Of a stretch of DNA of 64,000 nucleotides, positions 34,930 through 48,549 are shown piece by piece. The position numbers and the translations under genes are program-made. The notes under the pieces were generated by a model. The model saw only the letters and a list, made by a program, of their open reading frames with translations. It searched no databases and was not told the DNA's origin. The DNA is from Melieria omissa (Eukaryota > Arthropoda > Insecta > Diptera > Ulidiidae): positions 2,232,001 to 2,296,000 of the forward strand of contig OZ020267.1 of the NCBI GenBank assembly GCA_963971225.1. The letters are read 5' to 3'. Position 1 is the first letter of the stretch. Every line of letters starts with the position of its first letter.

Positions 34930-35430
34930 TAATTTTATTTTAGTCCTCTTTTTCATTCATGCAGCTTCTGCAGAAATCATTAGAAAACAGTTTCAATCCC
35001 TTTATTTGGATACCTATCGAACAGTCTTCTGACAGAACACCAATCATGATTCTCAGTTCGTCTGTTTTTGAAGACAAAAGTTCTCTAGAAGGACAAAGAT
35101 TTAGTTTTAGGTATTAAGGAAGTGCAGAACAAGTGCACTGAGTATGGAGTAGGTAAGGTTAGCTAGGGAAGGGAGTGTGCTTCCACTTGGAGGCCAAAAT
35201 GGCCCATTGTGAATCCTTTCTTGGAAAGTTGGAGTATGTTTTGTAAGATTGTAGGCACTCGTCCATGCATCTTAACTCTGTGAGAAAACAGTACCGACCC
35301 CTTTGCTTGAATATCTTCTAGAAAGTCATCGCTCAGAACAACAATTTTTATACTCAGCTGGTCTATTTTAATAGAGAGAAGTTATCTAGAAAAACAAAGG
35401 TTTAGATTTAGTAGCTAAATTAAAAAAATT
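34930..35430 (-). pseudogene. Two partial LINE C-terminal copies, minus strand
   Basis: Minus-strand reading from about 35070 to 34925 gives ELRIMIGVLSEDCSIGIQIK, then GLKLFSNDFCRSCMNEKED and a stop: the NDFCRSC cysteine motif near the end of Jockey/R1-type LINE ORF2. A second, related copy about 306 bp away (about 35425-35260) reads QLSIKIVVLSDDFLED, then a different tail, VLFSHRVKMHGRVPTILQN. The copies diverge after a shared CTGTTTTCT. A GGATTCACAATGGGCC-like 3' segment lies at about 35198-35213. Two ends of similar elements, or a rearranged duplication, are possible. Confidence 0.65.
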
Positions 35431-38400
35431 AGCAATTATGTATTAAAGTTTTCTTAAGAAAAAATAAATTCAAGAAACCGTTGTCTTTGATCTTTCGTCC
35501 ATTTCGAGCACGAATCAACCCTAAACAATTTTTATTTCATACAAAATTTTAATCTCTTTAACTACACAGAAAAGGTAATAAACCAAAAATTTAAAGAAAA
35601 ACAAATCCAGCGAAACAAGTAAAAACAACTCTTTTTTGGTGATTTTGTTTACCTTATTTTACCTTTTTGCCTGAATTGTTCAGCATTTTCACTTCTTTCG
35701 ACCTTTTTGTGCTCTTGTTTTTTTTTAATCTACGCATTCTTCCCTTCACATTTATGTTTCGGCCTGTTTTACGGCCACTGACAACAATGTCAGCAACTTT
35801 CGTGAGCCATCAACTCAGAAATTATCTCCCGTTTGTGTCCTTTTCAAAGTTCACGTGCAGCTTTACACGTGAATGGTTGAGCCAGTGGCGGCCAAGTGCG
35901 GCCGGGAAATATGCCACGACATCCTTTAGTGTCTTTCTCGTGGTTTAATTATGAAAGAATGTATAATTTCTTGCGGCTGAAAAGTGCGAGTGCACTTTGC
36001 TCGTTTCAGACCAGCGTCTGTCGGCTGTTGTACGCGTTTCTGTGATGTGTGTAAAAGAAAACGGAAGAAGCGGTGAGACAGCGAGTGTGAAATGGGTTCA
36101 AAATGAGGCATTCAGTGTTGGCATTGTAATTGTAGCAATTTTCTTAACAATATGCCAACCTTAATGAATGAAAATTGGACATTTGTGGCATCGCATTCAC
36201 AATTAACACTGTCGCATTTCTTTGAAGCTCGACTGGAGTCCTTTGCACTCAAACAATTATTTCGTCATTTCCGTTTCCTTTGCACTTATTTAAGCGCTTT
36301 TGGTGCTCATCTCGCTGAGAATATCCATAGAAAACAAAAAAATCGAAAGCAAAAAACCCTTCAGCAGTGTTTGCTCAGCCGTTCTTCTTCTTATGCAACG
36401 TTATTTGGCGCACGCCAGACATTTGCAAAATAGTGGAAAAAAGAGTCCGACGCATCCATAAAGCAGCGTCGGTGCAGTTGTCCCAAAGGCCGCGCGCCCA
36501 AAGCCCCGAGCCTCGGAGGGAACTTTTCATTTGTGTCAGACCGAATTTGCGTGCTTTGTCCGGCTGCCTGCGGCGCAGTCACTGGCGACCGTCAGTACCG
36601 AAACGACTCGCATTCGTTTAGCCGGCCGTCTGCTGCTGCAATCTCGGCAGATTCCAGCCGGACCAGGACAGCTGATTTTTGTTTGTTCGCATTTTTCCAC
36701 GCTTTCCCAGAATCGTCGACGTGCCGCATGCAGCTGCAGCGTGCATCAACCAGAGCAACAACAACAATTGACAGTGGCCTTCTCTGTAGTTCGTTGCCGA
36801 CGGGCAACAAAGAGGCTGGGCTGTGTTGGGAGGGAAGAGGATGGGGAGGGGGACTGGTGCGCCTTTGGCGCTGTGGCTTTGTTAGCCTTAGCCATCACCT
36901 TTTGTGCTGCATGCGGCAGCAAAATGGAGAAGGACATGCGCCAGCGACGCGTCCTGTCCGGTTATGCTAACAAGTAGCCCCGAGAGGGTTTAACTCGGGC
37001 TGACAGGAGCACATTACATGGCCGGCGAACACACATACACGCAAACACGGCAACGCATAGCCGTACACACACGTCAACGCCATTGCCATCGTTTTCGAGG
37101 CATTTGCTACGTGCCTCGAACGGACGGACGGACGGATGGACACACGGACGACGCGACAGCTGTGTGGTTGGTTGGAAGGAAGGAAGGAAGGATGGCGGGA
37201 AGGAAGCGCAGCTACACTGCTGCAGGTCTGTGAGGTTATGTTCGCGTGCGTGTGGGTGTGTGAGTGCGGCCGACACTTGACTATCTCTTGAAGATCTGAC
37301 TGGGGTGGCGGCTGTGTCGCCTCTAAATAATGTCGCTTGTCGCTTTTCAGCACAAATTGCATGTGAAAAGTGTGCTTCAGCGACACACCAACACCAACGC
37401 ACACACACACGCACACTCGTAGGTGGACAGTCAAACGTACAGACGGACTGCGGGCGCGAAAGCGAACACAAGGTTGATGGCCAAGGCGCGCTCTACAAAA
37501 AAATGGGCGTCCCGGGATGCCTGCGCTGTGCCGTTAACTGCAGGTGTGTTCACTGGTAAAGGTTTTTGTTGTTGTTGTTGTTTTTTGCAGTTATATTTTT
37601 AAGCATTTTTTCGCCACCGTTTTTTGCGCAAGTGGGTTCAAGTGTGTGAGAGCTCTGCGTTTGCGACATTTTCCACAGTTTACACGGCCCCCTGTCGGTT
37701 TTCGCGGCGCAGTGGACAGTTAGACGAACGAACGAACGGACACAGGGTCAAGCACGCTGACACGTTTTGTGCGGCTGTGGCTGGCCGCATGTGGCCGTTT
37801 CTGCACGCTGAAAGGCAGCCGCATTTACATGACTTTCAATGCTGCCACTTTGTTGTTGTTGGGCTTTTTCAATTTTCCCTCTCGCTCACTTTTAATATGA
37901 ATATTTTTTGTGGTGGCCAGTTGAGCGCTTTTCGCTCGGGCGTGTTTAACTTCTGTCAACACCGTTCAAGGTTGCACCTCGGACTGTGGTCAGCGCTCCG
38001 CCCCCCGAAATTACTGAACTCGTGTTTGGCGTTTAAGCGAGCGAAATCTTAACGGTTTAATGGTTACTCGGTTTTATTCAAATCCATATCTGCCCAGCGA
38101 ACCTTCTCGATTCACGGCTACAAACTCTCGCATGTTTCGACCTTTCGACGTCTTATCGCGCAGTGAAAAATGATTTTGCATTTTCCGTTGCACGAGTGAA
38201 AAATCAACTCGGCACCAAAAGGAAATGCTACTCAATCATGATTAATGATGTTGTTACAACATCAACAACAACAACAACATCAATAATAATCAGCGCAAAT
38301 AGAGAAAACAAGTAAAGCAATTGAAAAATAATCACGTCCTTGCCGCGGCACTTCGCCCTCAGCGCACTGCGCCGCGCCGCTCCGCGCCGATAAGCGCAAT

Positions 38401-38892
38401 GCGCGCGCCATGATTGACGGAATGAGCGATTGGCGTGCGGATTGCGGTTCGAGGCGCTGCTTTTTGCAGCCTCTTCATTCTTCGAACGATAAATGGTCAA
38501 GCGATGGATTTTGCGTTTCATGGCGTTTTTATTTCGCCTTTGAAATTTGTTTAAATTTAATTTTTGCACTTTCATCTCGCAGGAAACGAAAAGTTCGCAA
38601 ACAGGTTGTGGCGCGCTGCACCGAAGCATTCACTGCCTTTGTTTACATTCATTATTTTCACTTTCAATGTAAAAATTGGCAATGACTCATTAAAAAGTAA
38701 TTTCAATAAAGAATTCATAAATCATTTAAAAGGGAATGCGAGGAAAAAAGAGAGTAACATGACTCTCAATGGGTTAAGAGGACGAGTCACAATCCAGTTT
38801 TCAATGTTACTAAATTGTAGGCTTTGGCGCTTTAAAGGTTTCTCAGAAATAAATTGGAATATTTTAGCCAACAGAGAAATGACTTGAAATAT

Positions 38893-39120
38893 TTTAAAGA
38901 TTACGTGGAAAAATATTAAAAAAAAATTAAAAAATTAAAACGTAAGAAAAAATAAAAAAAAAAAAATTTTAAAAACTAAGACGTTTCATCAAAAATATTT
39001 AAAAAATTTTAAAGATTACGTGGAAAAATATTAAAAAATGTTTTAAAAACTAAAGCGTGAAAAAATATTAAAAAATATTTTCAAAATTAAGAAGTTCCAT
39101 CAAAAATATTTAGAAAATTA
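38893..39120. repeat. AT-rich tandem duplication, period about 116 bp
   Basis: TTTTAAAGATTACGTGGAAA occurs at about 38892 and 39008, each followed by AAATATTAAAAAA and an AAACTAA(G/A)(A/G)CGT-type phrase; a third, partial unit follows. Non-coding. Confidence 0.65.
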
Positions 39121-41219
39121 TTGTTATTGTTTATGATTGTAAATCATCCAAAATTGAAATATTTTTTATTAAGCTGGAATTCAGGTCTAAAAGGTATAAT
39201 TGTGCATTAGTTATTAAGGCAGCTAAATGAAAATTTGTATACACAAACTTTTCTCAAATATACTCCACATCCATTTGCTATATAAACCGATCACTTATTC
39301 AACCAATAGAACCACTGATCAATTAAAGAATCATTTCTCTTCATCAAGTCTGCTTCTAGGCGTCACAACCTGTTTTCGCTGCGCTTGTAGCACAAAATAT
39401 GGTAAAAAGAGAAAAAGGAAGAAGGAACGGTTATGTAGAGAAAAAGTAAAAGCAGAAAGAAAAGAGAGTGAAGTTGAAGAAGCTGAAGGTTCGAGTATAC
39501 AAAGTAAGAAGTGAGGATGGTTGTCAGTTAAACTGAGGTTCTCACAACTTGTTCACACATGCGGCAATCGAAGGAAACTTTAAATCCAAATCTGCGGCAC
39601 GTTTTTGCACGGACCTTAGTCCCAATTTTGACAAGGAAGCATTGCTTTGAATAGTTTACTTTATATGATGAACTAAAATTGTATGCTTGTGATGCAAAGA
39701 AATCTGAACGAATTCATAAAAACTAAAACGAAACAAAAGACAAGTTTTAGGTGTGAGAAAGTCAACACCCGAAAACTTTAGTTCTTCTCTTCCTGTTAGG
39801 ATGACCAATTTCGGATTCACATTATAAACAAAATTATGTACCTATTCTTTTCTTCTAAAAACTTGTAATCGCCCCAGTCACAGTGAAATTATAAAAACTT
39901 TTAATTTTACTGAAAGTCATTGAAGCCTTTTAAACTGCTTTTCAAAGCCTTTTCGTCCTTTCACTAATATTTTGTTGCAGTTTTATTGTATTCTTGTTGC
40001 TGTTGTTGCTCGTTTGTCTGTCCTTCTATTGACCCATATTTACGCCCACACGAATCGTCCTCTACATACGCACACGACAACGTTTCGATTGCGTTTCCTG
40101 GTTCACTTCTCCCTGTCCCGCTGTGGCTGCGCACCTTTGGGGCTCGTTCGAGGCAGTTTCAGCTCCCCAACTGCCTCACACAACAACCACTCGACGCCAT
40201 GTTTATATTAAATTTAGCAATGCGTTACACTGACGGCGCTCCCAGCGGCTGGCGGGCGCTGCTAATGCCAGCAACCTTGTCGGAGCAACACTTTGCGACA
40301 ACAACAGCAGCCACCACGACACCGACGGCAGTGTGTTACGTGCATTCATTTGCATTGTTACTGACGCAGCGCTGCAACAAATCGCACCGCAGTAAATCCA
40401 ACAAAAAAATCAACAACAACAACAAACGAACGATAAAAAGTGGCCAACAAACTTTAAGCTGCAACTGCAACTGGCGACCGGCAACTGGCAACTGACGCTT
40501 TTTGTGTGTATCTTTCGCTTTGGGGTTTTTGTTATTGTTGTTGTTGTTGCCGCCTGTTAGATTTGTTTTGTGGTTTATGGTTTTTGGTGGCGTTGGTGGT
40601 GCAGTTTACTAATGTTTGTATTGTTGTTATTGTTGTTTGGTGTTTGTTTTTGTCGCTTCCACTTATATGCTTCGGTGGCGAGGCTCTTTCGTGTGTGTGT
40701 GTGTGTCCTCTGCTTTATTTTCATTTGTGGCACTGAGTCTACACACACACATATATATATCTATCTTTTGTTCGTGTTGTTTTTGTTGTTTCGCTTGTGT
40801 TTCGCGCCGCTTTTTTTCTCCCAGTGTATCAAGTATGAAATGTTACTTTTATGGCTTTTATGCTTTTTAGTCGCTGGCGTCGTTATCCTCGTTGCTGCAC
40901 TTCACGCTTTCGGTTTGCTGTTTGCGACCTTTTTTATTTTGGGAAAGTTTCGAGCGGGCCTGGCTGCGATTAGGGCCGGTCGAAAGGTGTTGCCATAAAT
41001 TAATGTGCTGCGGGATTAAACGATTTGGCTCACTTTTGTGCCGCACTGACAATGCGAAAACTGGGCTAAATTATGGTCGGCAACAGTCGCAAAAATACAA
41101 TACAGTTATAAATATTAATAAAGACGAGGTGTACCGAAATTCGAGTTGGGTTTTTTAAAATAAATAATTTTTATCTGAACTTTTATAATAAATATTTGTA
41201 CTTTATTTGAAACTGAAGA

Positions 41220-42245
41220 TATATGAGAATGTATGAGTTAGTGCAGAGATTTGTGGAACAGTCTCAGGTTTGTGGTTTGGTTTGATGTGATTTGTTTGGT
41301 TTGGATGGAATTGTTTGGAATGGGTTTAGATTGATTTAGTTTGGTTTGGGTTAGTTAACTTAGGTTTGATTTAGTTTAGTTAGGTTTCACTTGGTTTTGT
41401 TTTCTTAAGTTTTGTTTAGGTTAGGTAAGGTTAGGTTAGGTTTGACGAAGTTAGGATTGATTTGGTAAATAAACCAATTTTTGTTTAGTTAAGTTTGATT
41501 TGTTTCAGTTTGGTTTAGTTCAGTTTTAATTGATTGGATTTGGTTTATTTAATCTCAATTTAGTTTGACTTTGTTTGGAATAGTTAGGTTTGATTTGGTG
41601 TAGTTAAGTTTGATTTAGTTTTTTTTTGCTTTTGCTTAGTTAGGTTGGTTCACTTCTGTTTAGTTTAGTTAAGTTAGGTTAGATTTGGTAAATAAACCGA
41701 CTATTTTAGTTAGGTTTAGTTTGGTTTGATGTAGTCTGATTTAGTTTAGTTTAGTTAAGTTTGATTAGGTTTGCTTTAGCTTAGTTAGCTTAAGTTAGGT
41801 TAGGTTTGATTTAGTAAACAAACCGATTATTTTAGTATGGTTTGATGCGGTTTGTTTTAGTTTATTTTGAATTGGTTGCATTTGGTTTAATTAAGTTTGA
41901 CTTAGTTTGGATTTGTTTGGGATTTGGTTTGGTTTGGTTAGGTTTGGATTGGTTTTGTTTGTTTTAGTGTGGTTATGTTAATTTAGGTTTGGTTTAGTCA
42001 TCAATGAAAAAATTATTAAATTATTATAAAAAATTATTTAGTAAATAAACCAATTATTTTAGTTAGGTTTGATCTGGTTTGGTTTTGTCTGCTTTAGTTA
42101 AGTTAGGTTAGGTTAGGTTTAGTTTACTTAGGATAGATTTGGTAAATGAACCGACTACTTTAGTTAGGTTTAGTTTGGATTGATTTGGTCTGATTTAGTT
42201 TAATTTAGTTAGGTTTGATGTGATTTGGTTTGGTTTGATGTGTTA
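41220..42245 (+). repeat. 1-kb strand-biased GGTTT/TTAGTT array with higher-order units
   Basis: The plus strand is dominated by TTTGGTTT, TTTAGTT and TTAGGTT words and has almost no C. A recurring module GGTAAATAAACC(A/G)A(T/C)-TATTTTAGTTAGG appears near 41466, 41687, 41812, 42037 and 42136 in slightly changed forms. This is a higher-order repeat on top of a 5-6 nt degenerate unit. Some words match the insect telomere-type TTAGG, but the array is irregular and internal. Confidence 0.85.
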
Positions 42246-44746
42246 AGCTGATTAGGTGATATAGAAATGTACATACTTTATGAATCGAATGACTTGTAAT
42301 CGTTCCTTGTTGTCAACTGCAGTCATCCCGCTTAAAAAAGTTAGTATTAGACAAACCACAGACGATCTCTTCAGATCTTTGGCATTAGAGCTTGGCGTCT
42401 TTTTTTTAAAGGAGAGAGAGAGGAAGCTAAGTCTCTAATGTTCCTAAAGCCAGATCTAAACCTTCTAGAATGCTGAAGCTGACATAAAGAGTTATTTGTT
42501 GAGATGAGGCTTTAATGTTAAAGGGCTCAGGAGATTCTAATAAGGTTCCTTTAAGTCTAGTTGTTTCTCTCTATTTGTTCAATACTTCACCTTTTTAGGG
42601 AAGCTAACGTTTTTAGACGTTGTCATAACTGCAAAGAAATCCAAAGTTAATGGTCAAAAATGATAATATATATTTTTTTAGAAGAAGAAGCTGATCTTTT
42701 AGCCCTTTTATATCAATTAAATTTGATTAAATTCATATATTGAAAAAAATACGATTTAAAAAACCACTCTTCTTTATTTCACTACCACAAATTATTTTCA
42801 AGTTGAAATTGCAATGTTTGCGTAATCAGCTCCGACCGATGCGATTTGAATGCAGCCGAATAAAGTGTTTGGTTTGCGCAACGCGTAAGAGTTGAGTAAA
42901 TTTGTGCAAGTGTAAGTTTTCGGCGCAAATTGCATGTGCTTTCTGATAACGACTGCAAAGAAGGCACATTCACACATACACACACACACACATGCATGGC
43001 GGATATGATAAATGATTTCATATCAACCAAACCCAACCGAATCGAACCGAACCGAACTGAGCCACAATGGTCACGCCACAAATGCCACAAACGTGCTGCT
43101 GCCAAAACGAACACCGGCGCCTCGAACGCCTCCACGCTGGCTGAACTGCTTCTCCCGTCAGCAGCAGCAGCAGCTCGCAGTCGCACCCACACCCACAGGG
43201 ACTCCACACTGCCACTGCCAACAATGGCCACCAGCAGTCGGCACAGTTGCAGTGTCGCCGCAAACAGCGACACTCGACTCTCGGTGTGTTTGTGTGTGTG
43301 TGACAGAAGGATATATTACAACAGCTGATCGAAAACAAATGAAATTTCATGCTGTGTAAATCAACAATGGCAGCCATACGTCCTGTCCGCCATGGCAGGC
43401 ACCGCTTCAATTTCGGTTTTTAGTCGCACCACAAGTCACCAGCGAAGAGCGCACAGTTGCAGCGGTTGGCGCAGTGGGTTCGGATGCGCAACGCTGACAG
43501 CGCAAAGTCGCACAAGTCGACTACCATTTACGTAAATATGTATTTTACTGCTTCTGATGTTGTTGTTGTTGTTTTTGTTGACGAAGTTTTTGTGCTGCCG
43601 TAAGAGGTGGAACTGGTGTGTAAGTGTGTGTGTGTGTGTGTGGAAAGTGCTACGACCGCCTGCTGGCTGGCTCGAATAATTTCCACTTATGGTCGTAAGG
43701 CCGCAGTTTACTTTGCCATGCGGCAACTACAGCGGAGCGCTGAAGGCGGACGAAGAGCACGTGGAGCTGCGTCGAGAAGGCACAAGTCGTGCACGGCACT
43801 GTCGCCATGGCGATAGACATTAATCATCTACAAATATAAATTAGCAATTAATAACTGAAACGCACGAACGCCGACGCTCTCACCTACCGCTCTCGCTTCA
43901 CACTACTCCTATGTGGCATTTTGTGTTTTCGTAAAGTTTGGCAACACGCTTGAGACTTTACCGAAAGCATTCTTTCCCCTCCTGCCTTTCCTATTCTGCT
44001 TCTTTTCTTCTTCTTCTTTGCGCCTGCTTGAAAAGTTTGCACGCAAAAGCAGTCAAATGAGTTTTTAATAGACGAAGGCAAATTTACCGCTTACACTGGC
44101 ACCCACACAGATTGTGTTTCCGTATGTGTTTGTGTGTGTGTGGGACACACTTATGAGTATTGATGCTGATTTGATTTGGTTTTTTTTTTGCTACTCGGCT
44201 TTTGGTAATAAATAAATTGTGTGCTCGCATTGCCACACACACACACACACGCACACATGTACATTGCTGTGCCACACGTCGTTGCCACACGTTGCCATTT
44301 GCCTTTTAGCATTCTGTGGCGAAGCTGCCGGTGGCGGCGATGCTCCTAACGAAGATAAATAGTTCAAGTTCAGTGTTTTGCCTGCCAAATTTAGTGGAAA
44401 ATTGAAAAAAGCTTTTCAATGTGTAAAAACGACTGTGCGAGGAGAGCAGCCAAATGAACGGCGGCGTCACATTGCCGCTGCTGCCGTTGCACAAATTGCT
44501 TTGATTTTGCACGGTTGCCAGCGGCGAATTGTTGCGACTTTGTTGTTGTGCATTTGGGGTGCGGCATAGCCATAGGCAGAGGGGTTTAAAATTTGCAAAA
44601 GGGCGGAAACTGCTCACAGCAGCCGATTGCCTGTGAATGCGAACGAATTTGAAGTAAGAAAATCTTTGTAGCCATGTCCGTCCGTTAGTCTGTCTGTCGC
44701 GCAATAACTCGCAAAGTAGTCCATCTGTTTGTACAAAATTTCAGTT

Positions 44747-45140
44747 TAGTTATTTTGAGACCAAAATCAAGATTTGGTTAAAAAAATTAGCATAATCTGT
44801 TTGGTTTAAAACAGGGCTGCCATGTTACCTAATTAAAAAAAAAATAGAAAACTTTTTACTAACTAAGATTAGTGATTGATGATTTTTTGCGTCTGAAAAA
44901 AGGCACAAAAAGCACCTTTAACCTGCTCAGAGCCAATATTAATAGTTATTTTGAGACCAAAATCAAGATTTGCTTAACAAATTAGCATAATCTGTTTGGT
45001 TTAAAACAGGGCTGCCATGTAAATTATATTAAAAAAATTTGAAAAATTGTTATTAACTAAAATTATTTGGCGATTGATGATTTTTTGCGTCTGAAAAAAG
45101 CACAAAATGCACCTTTAACCTTCTCAGAGCCAATATTAAT
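44747..45140. repeat. Tandem duplication, period 196 bp
   Basis: Unit 1 starts at 44747 and unit 2 at 44943. Both carry TAGTTATTTTGAGACCAAAA, GCATAATCTGTTTGGTTTAA, AACAGGGCTGCCATGT, GATGATTTTTTGCGTCTGAA and CTCAGAGCCAATATTAAT. High identity indicates a fairly recent event. No coding content is recognised. Confidence 0.85.
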
Positions 45141-45387
45141 GAAATTCTCATAAATTAAATTTTTGTTTATGTATATTTTTACCAACTTTCTTGGTGTAAA
45201 AAATGGTGTACTCTTCTGACAACTTTTTCGAAACCCTTTTCAAAACTAGTATTTGATTTTTTAATGAATTTTTCACAAACTAAATTTTTGTTTATGTATA
45301 TTTTTACCAACTTGTATGGTGCAACAAATGGTGTCATGTTCCGAAAAATTATTCGAAACCCTTTTAAAAACAAGTATTTTATTTTTT
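45138..45387. repeat. Second tandem duplication, period 125 bp, abutting the first
   Basis: Units start AATGAAATTCTCATAAATTA (45138) and AATGAATTTTTCACAAACTA (45263) and share AAATTTTTGTTTATGTATAT, TTTTTACCAACTT and TTCGAAACCCTTTT. The two duplications meet with no gap. Confidence 0.8.
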
Positions 45388-47974
45388 TTAAGTGATTTAT
45401 TTCTTCAACCTAACTTGAGACCCTCATGCTTTAAGCTTCTATCCAGCGCTAAGCTATTCTTATGTTTATTCTCCTATTGGATCATCCTTTCTAATCCACA
45501 AAATATTCAAGCTTTCATTTAATTTCACATTTGTTTTCATTTTCTTTGCTGTTTTATCTTTAACAAAATTACGTCCACTCACAGTTTTTCTCATTCCGCC
45601 ACCTAAAACATTTCGCTGACTACGTCTTTTTGGTGTCTGTTGCCTTCGTTTTCGGTTGCAATGCGCCAACAAAGACAAAGTCAAAAATAAAAAATAAGAA
45701 TCATAAAATTTATTGTCAACTTTTGTTGCTGACATAAATTCGAAATGTGTTGTGCTGCTGGCTGCCAGCTCGACCACAATTTAGCATTGCACTCGTTGCC
45801 CTCTCATTTTAATGGTCAATAGAGCGGCTAATGTCACTCGGAGGCTTTGGCATAATTTGAAGTTGAGTTTTATGACTCACTGACGGAACATTGGCTTAAC
45901 ATTTGATTGTTTTAATTAACGAGTAGTGAAGTAGAAATTTCAAATGTCGGGACGCTAAATAGTGTAAACTTGTGGCTCTGAATATGTTCACAGATTCCTC
46001 AGTACAGCTCTAAGACACAAATTTCTAGTTTCTCCTCTTCTAATTAATTTATAACTAATAATGAAAATGAAAACTTCAAAGTCAAAATTCTGATCTATGA
46101 TCTGATTTGAAATCTGATTACTTTTTTTTCTTTTCAATAACACCTTTTATAATTCCACCCTGCAGAGTTTTAAGTCTCAAGTCTTAAAAGCTTAAATGCC
46201 AACTTGTGTGGATTTAAAGGCGACGTGTGGCAACATTGGCAACTTGCCGCTAAATCTCAGGCAATGCCACTCGGCAAGCAAATCTAATGGCAATTCCACA
46301 GATAATCGTGCAATGCGCATCAGCAACTTGCAAGCAGCGCTAAATCTTGCGTACTTACTTTCACTGCGTTCGCCTACAAACCGCCCAACCGCCTGTCGTC
46401 GTCGTAACTTAACAACAAAGTTGCCAAAGCAAACGCCGTAATCGCATTCCGCAGCGCGTTCTCGAGCGAAAATCCCCGCTTGTCTGACTGTCTGCTGGCG
46501 TACAAGTTTTTAGTGCTAAGCAGACTACATTAGAGTGACCAGAGTTTACTTGCAATCAATGAAAAATTCTTGACTGAATTTTTCTTAATTTTTTGTTAAA
46601 AAGAGAATTCACATTTTTCTGCATTAAATCTAAAGTCAAAAATGAAGAATCTAAAAAAATATAAATTCAAATTTCTGCTGCAATAAGAACTTGAAAACTC
46701 ACTTCTTGTTTACAGTTTCTCTGCTAAGCGCCCAAATATTTCCTTAGCATCAGTTCACCTTAATTTCGGCGCCACACCTCGCACCAATACCGAATCTATG
46801 TTGCTGTGTGTGTGTGCTGTCTTCTTGGTCGGTGTGTGTGTGTGTGTGTGGGTGTATTCGTTGCCACCCCAGTTGCTTCTCTTTGCTTGCCGCCACATCT
46901 TTGTAACTTTAAATAAATGTCTAGCATTCTGCTGATTTTTCTTGCGTCGCCCCTCCGCCCATCGCCTACAGCTGTGTCGCTGCTGCGCTGGTGATGAAAT
47001 GTTGCAATTTATTTAGTGCGCCACAACCGAGTTACGATTATCAACCCTTTGGCTGACTGCTGCCGCTCGTTCGCCCCTCGGCAACGGTTCCTTTGGTGCG
47101 CGGCAGCGTTGATTAATTTCGGTTACTTCGCCGCGAGACGAAGTGAGATTATTTGCATTCGCCGCGCGCTCGCTGCCGGCTTACATACACACACACACAC
47201 TGCACTCAAACACACAGCGTATGTATTCAGGACACCCGCTGTGCGTGTGAGTGTGTGTGTGTGTGCGTTTTATTTGCATTTCGGCAGCTTGTGCGATTTA
47301 ACCGTAATAACTTGTTAAGAGTTGCTCAGGTTGTTTTGGACAAATATTAGTGCAGCCGATAAGTTTTCTGCGCGCCGTCCGCGGTGTGGCTGACTGACTG
47401 GCTGGCTGGCGGAGGCGAACGTGTGTTGTTGCGCCGCCGGCAGCAGCCGCAACTTGGCTGCACCGCCGCACTGATCGTTACGTAAATGGACTTGAAAGTT
47501 GCTGCACAAGTTGCACCAGTCGCCGTTGTGTGTGTGTGTGTGTGAGCGTCGCTTGTTTGTGTGTGTTGGCGCGCACATTAGTGCTTCCGTGCGTTTCCGT
47601 CGTTCGTGTGGAGGGTCGAAACTTTGCTCAAGTTGCCCAAACTTTCTAAATTTTTTCTATTTGCAGTATTTAATGAGATTTGCATGCTGGCGAGAAAATA
47701 TTTTATTGAAAGTTTTGCACTTAAATTGAATATTTTCCATAGAGTTTTAACCCCATGTCGATAGCCGCGCAGCACTCTAGGCGACAGCATTCGAGCTGTT
47801 AGTGAATTTCACAAAGCGAACAAAAAGTTTTGTATACCTACAAATTTTCTGGCTTCACAAAATTTAAATTTTCAAAAAAAATAATCGGAGAACATTGAAA
47901 GTGCTTCGAACAACAATTTGTCTCTAGTTTTAGACGACACGTCTTGTATTCTCGGTGCCAGGGCCCAGGGAAGA

Positions 47975-48245
47975 AAACTCCGAGGAGTAGAAGAAAACCG
48001 TTCTCCACCTGTTGTGTCAGTGTCTCTCATTAGACAAAAAAAGACATAAGTCTCTTGGCTCAGCATGCCTTATTAGCCTAACCGTACTATTGCCTTTGAA
48101 ATTTAGGGATAGTCAGGTTCATAACGGAATCTTCACGGTTTCAAGCGCTGTAAGGGGGAGTCACGCTACCCACTGCGGTATCAAAATGAGCTGAAAGTTG
48201 TGCTTGAGTGAGCTTTACGCATAGAAAGCTGATACTCCAACCTAA
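47975..48245 (+). pseudogene. LINE (Jockey/R1-type) ORF2 C-terminal fragment
   Basis: The plus strand from 47997 reads TVLHLLCQCLSLDKKRHKSL, then GSACLISLTVL, preceded by EE, a stop and KK. This matches the (E)EEET-xxHLLCxCPxL motif at the end of insect LINE ORF2. The end of the fragment has CTCCAACCTAACCTAA near 48235-48250, like the 3' tails of such elements. The stop and short length show it is dead. It is the only LINE fragment here in plus orientation. Confidence 0.65.
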
Positions 48246-48549
48246 CCTAAGACGATACTCGAGTACATTGAATGATATTTTTTGGTCAATTTTATGAAAA
48301 GTTTAGGAGAAAACCATACGTTTTTTATATAATTTTTTTGAAATTTCTCAATAAGCATTTTACATTAAAAAAAAATATTATTACAAAAATATTTTGAACT
48401 GAATACAAATCAATGCGTGTGTCATCCCAAAGGAAAATCTCGCCGCTTTTGCAATCATCTGAAACAAATTAAATAAATTCTTTTGTGATTTGTTGAGTTT
48501 CATTATAACCGAAAACAGAATTAAGAAAATGAAAAACTATACATATATA

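Noticed and set aside
36460..37000. GC-rich block with overlapping open frames on both strands, possible promoter or exon
   Set aside because: No frame shows a family pattern or clear splice register; promoter status cannot be judged from sequence alone.
41220..42245. Telomere-like TTAGG array
   Set aside because: TTAGG words are interspersed with many others and never form a regular run; flies in this group are not expected to have TTAGG telomeres.
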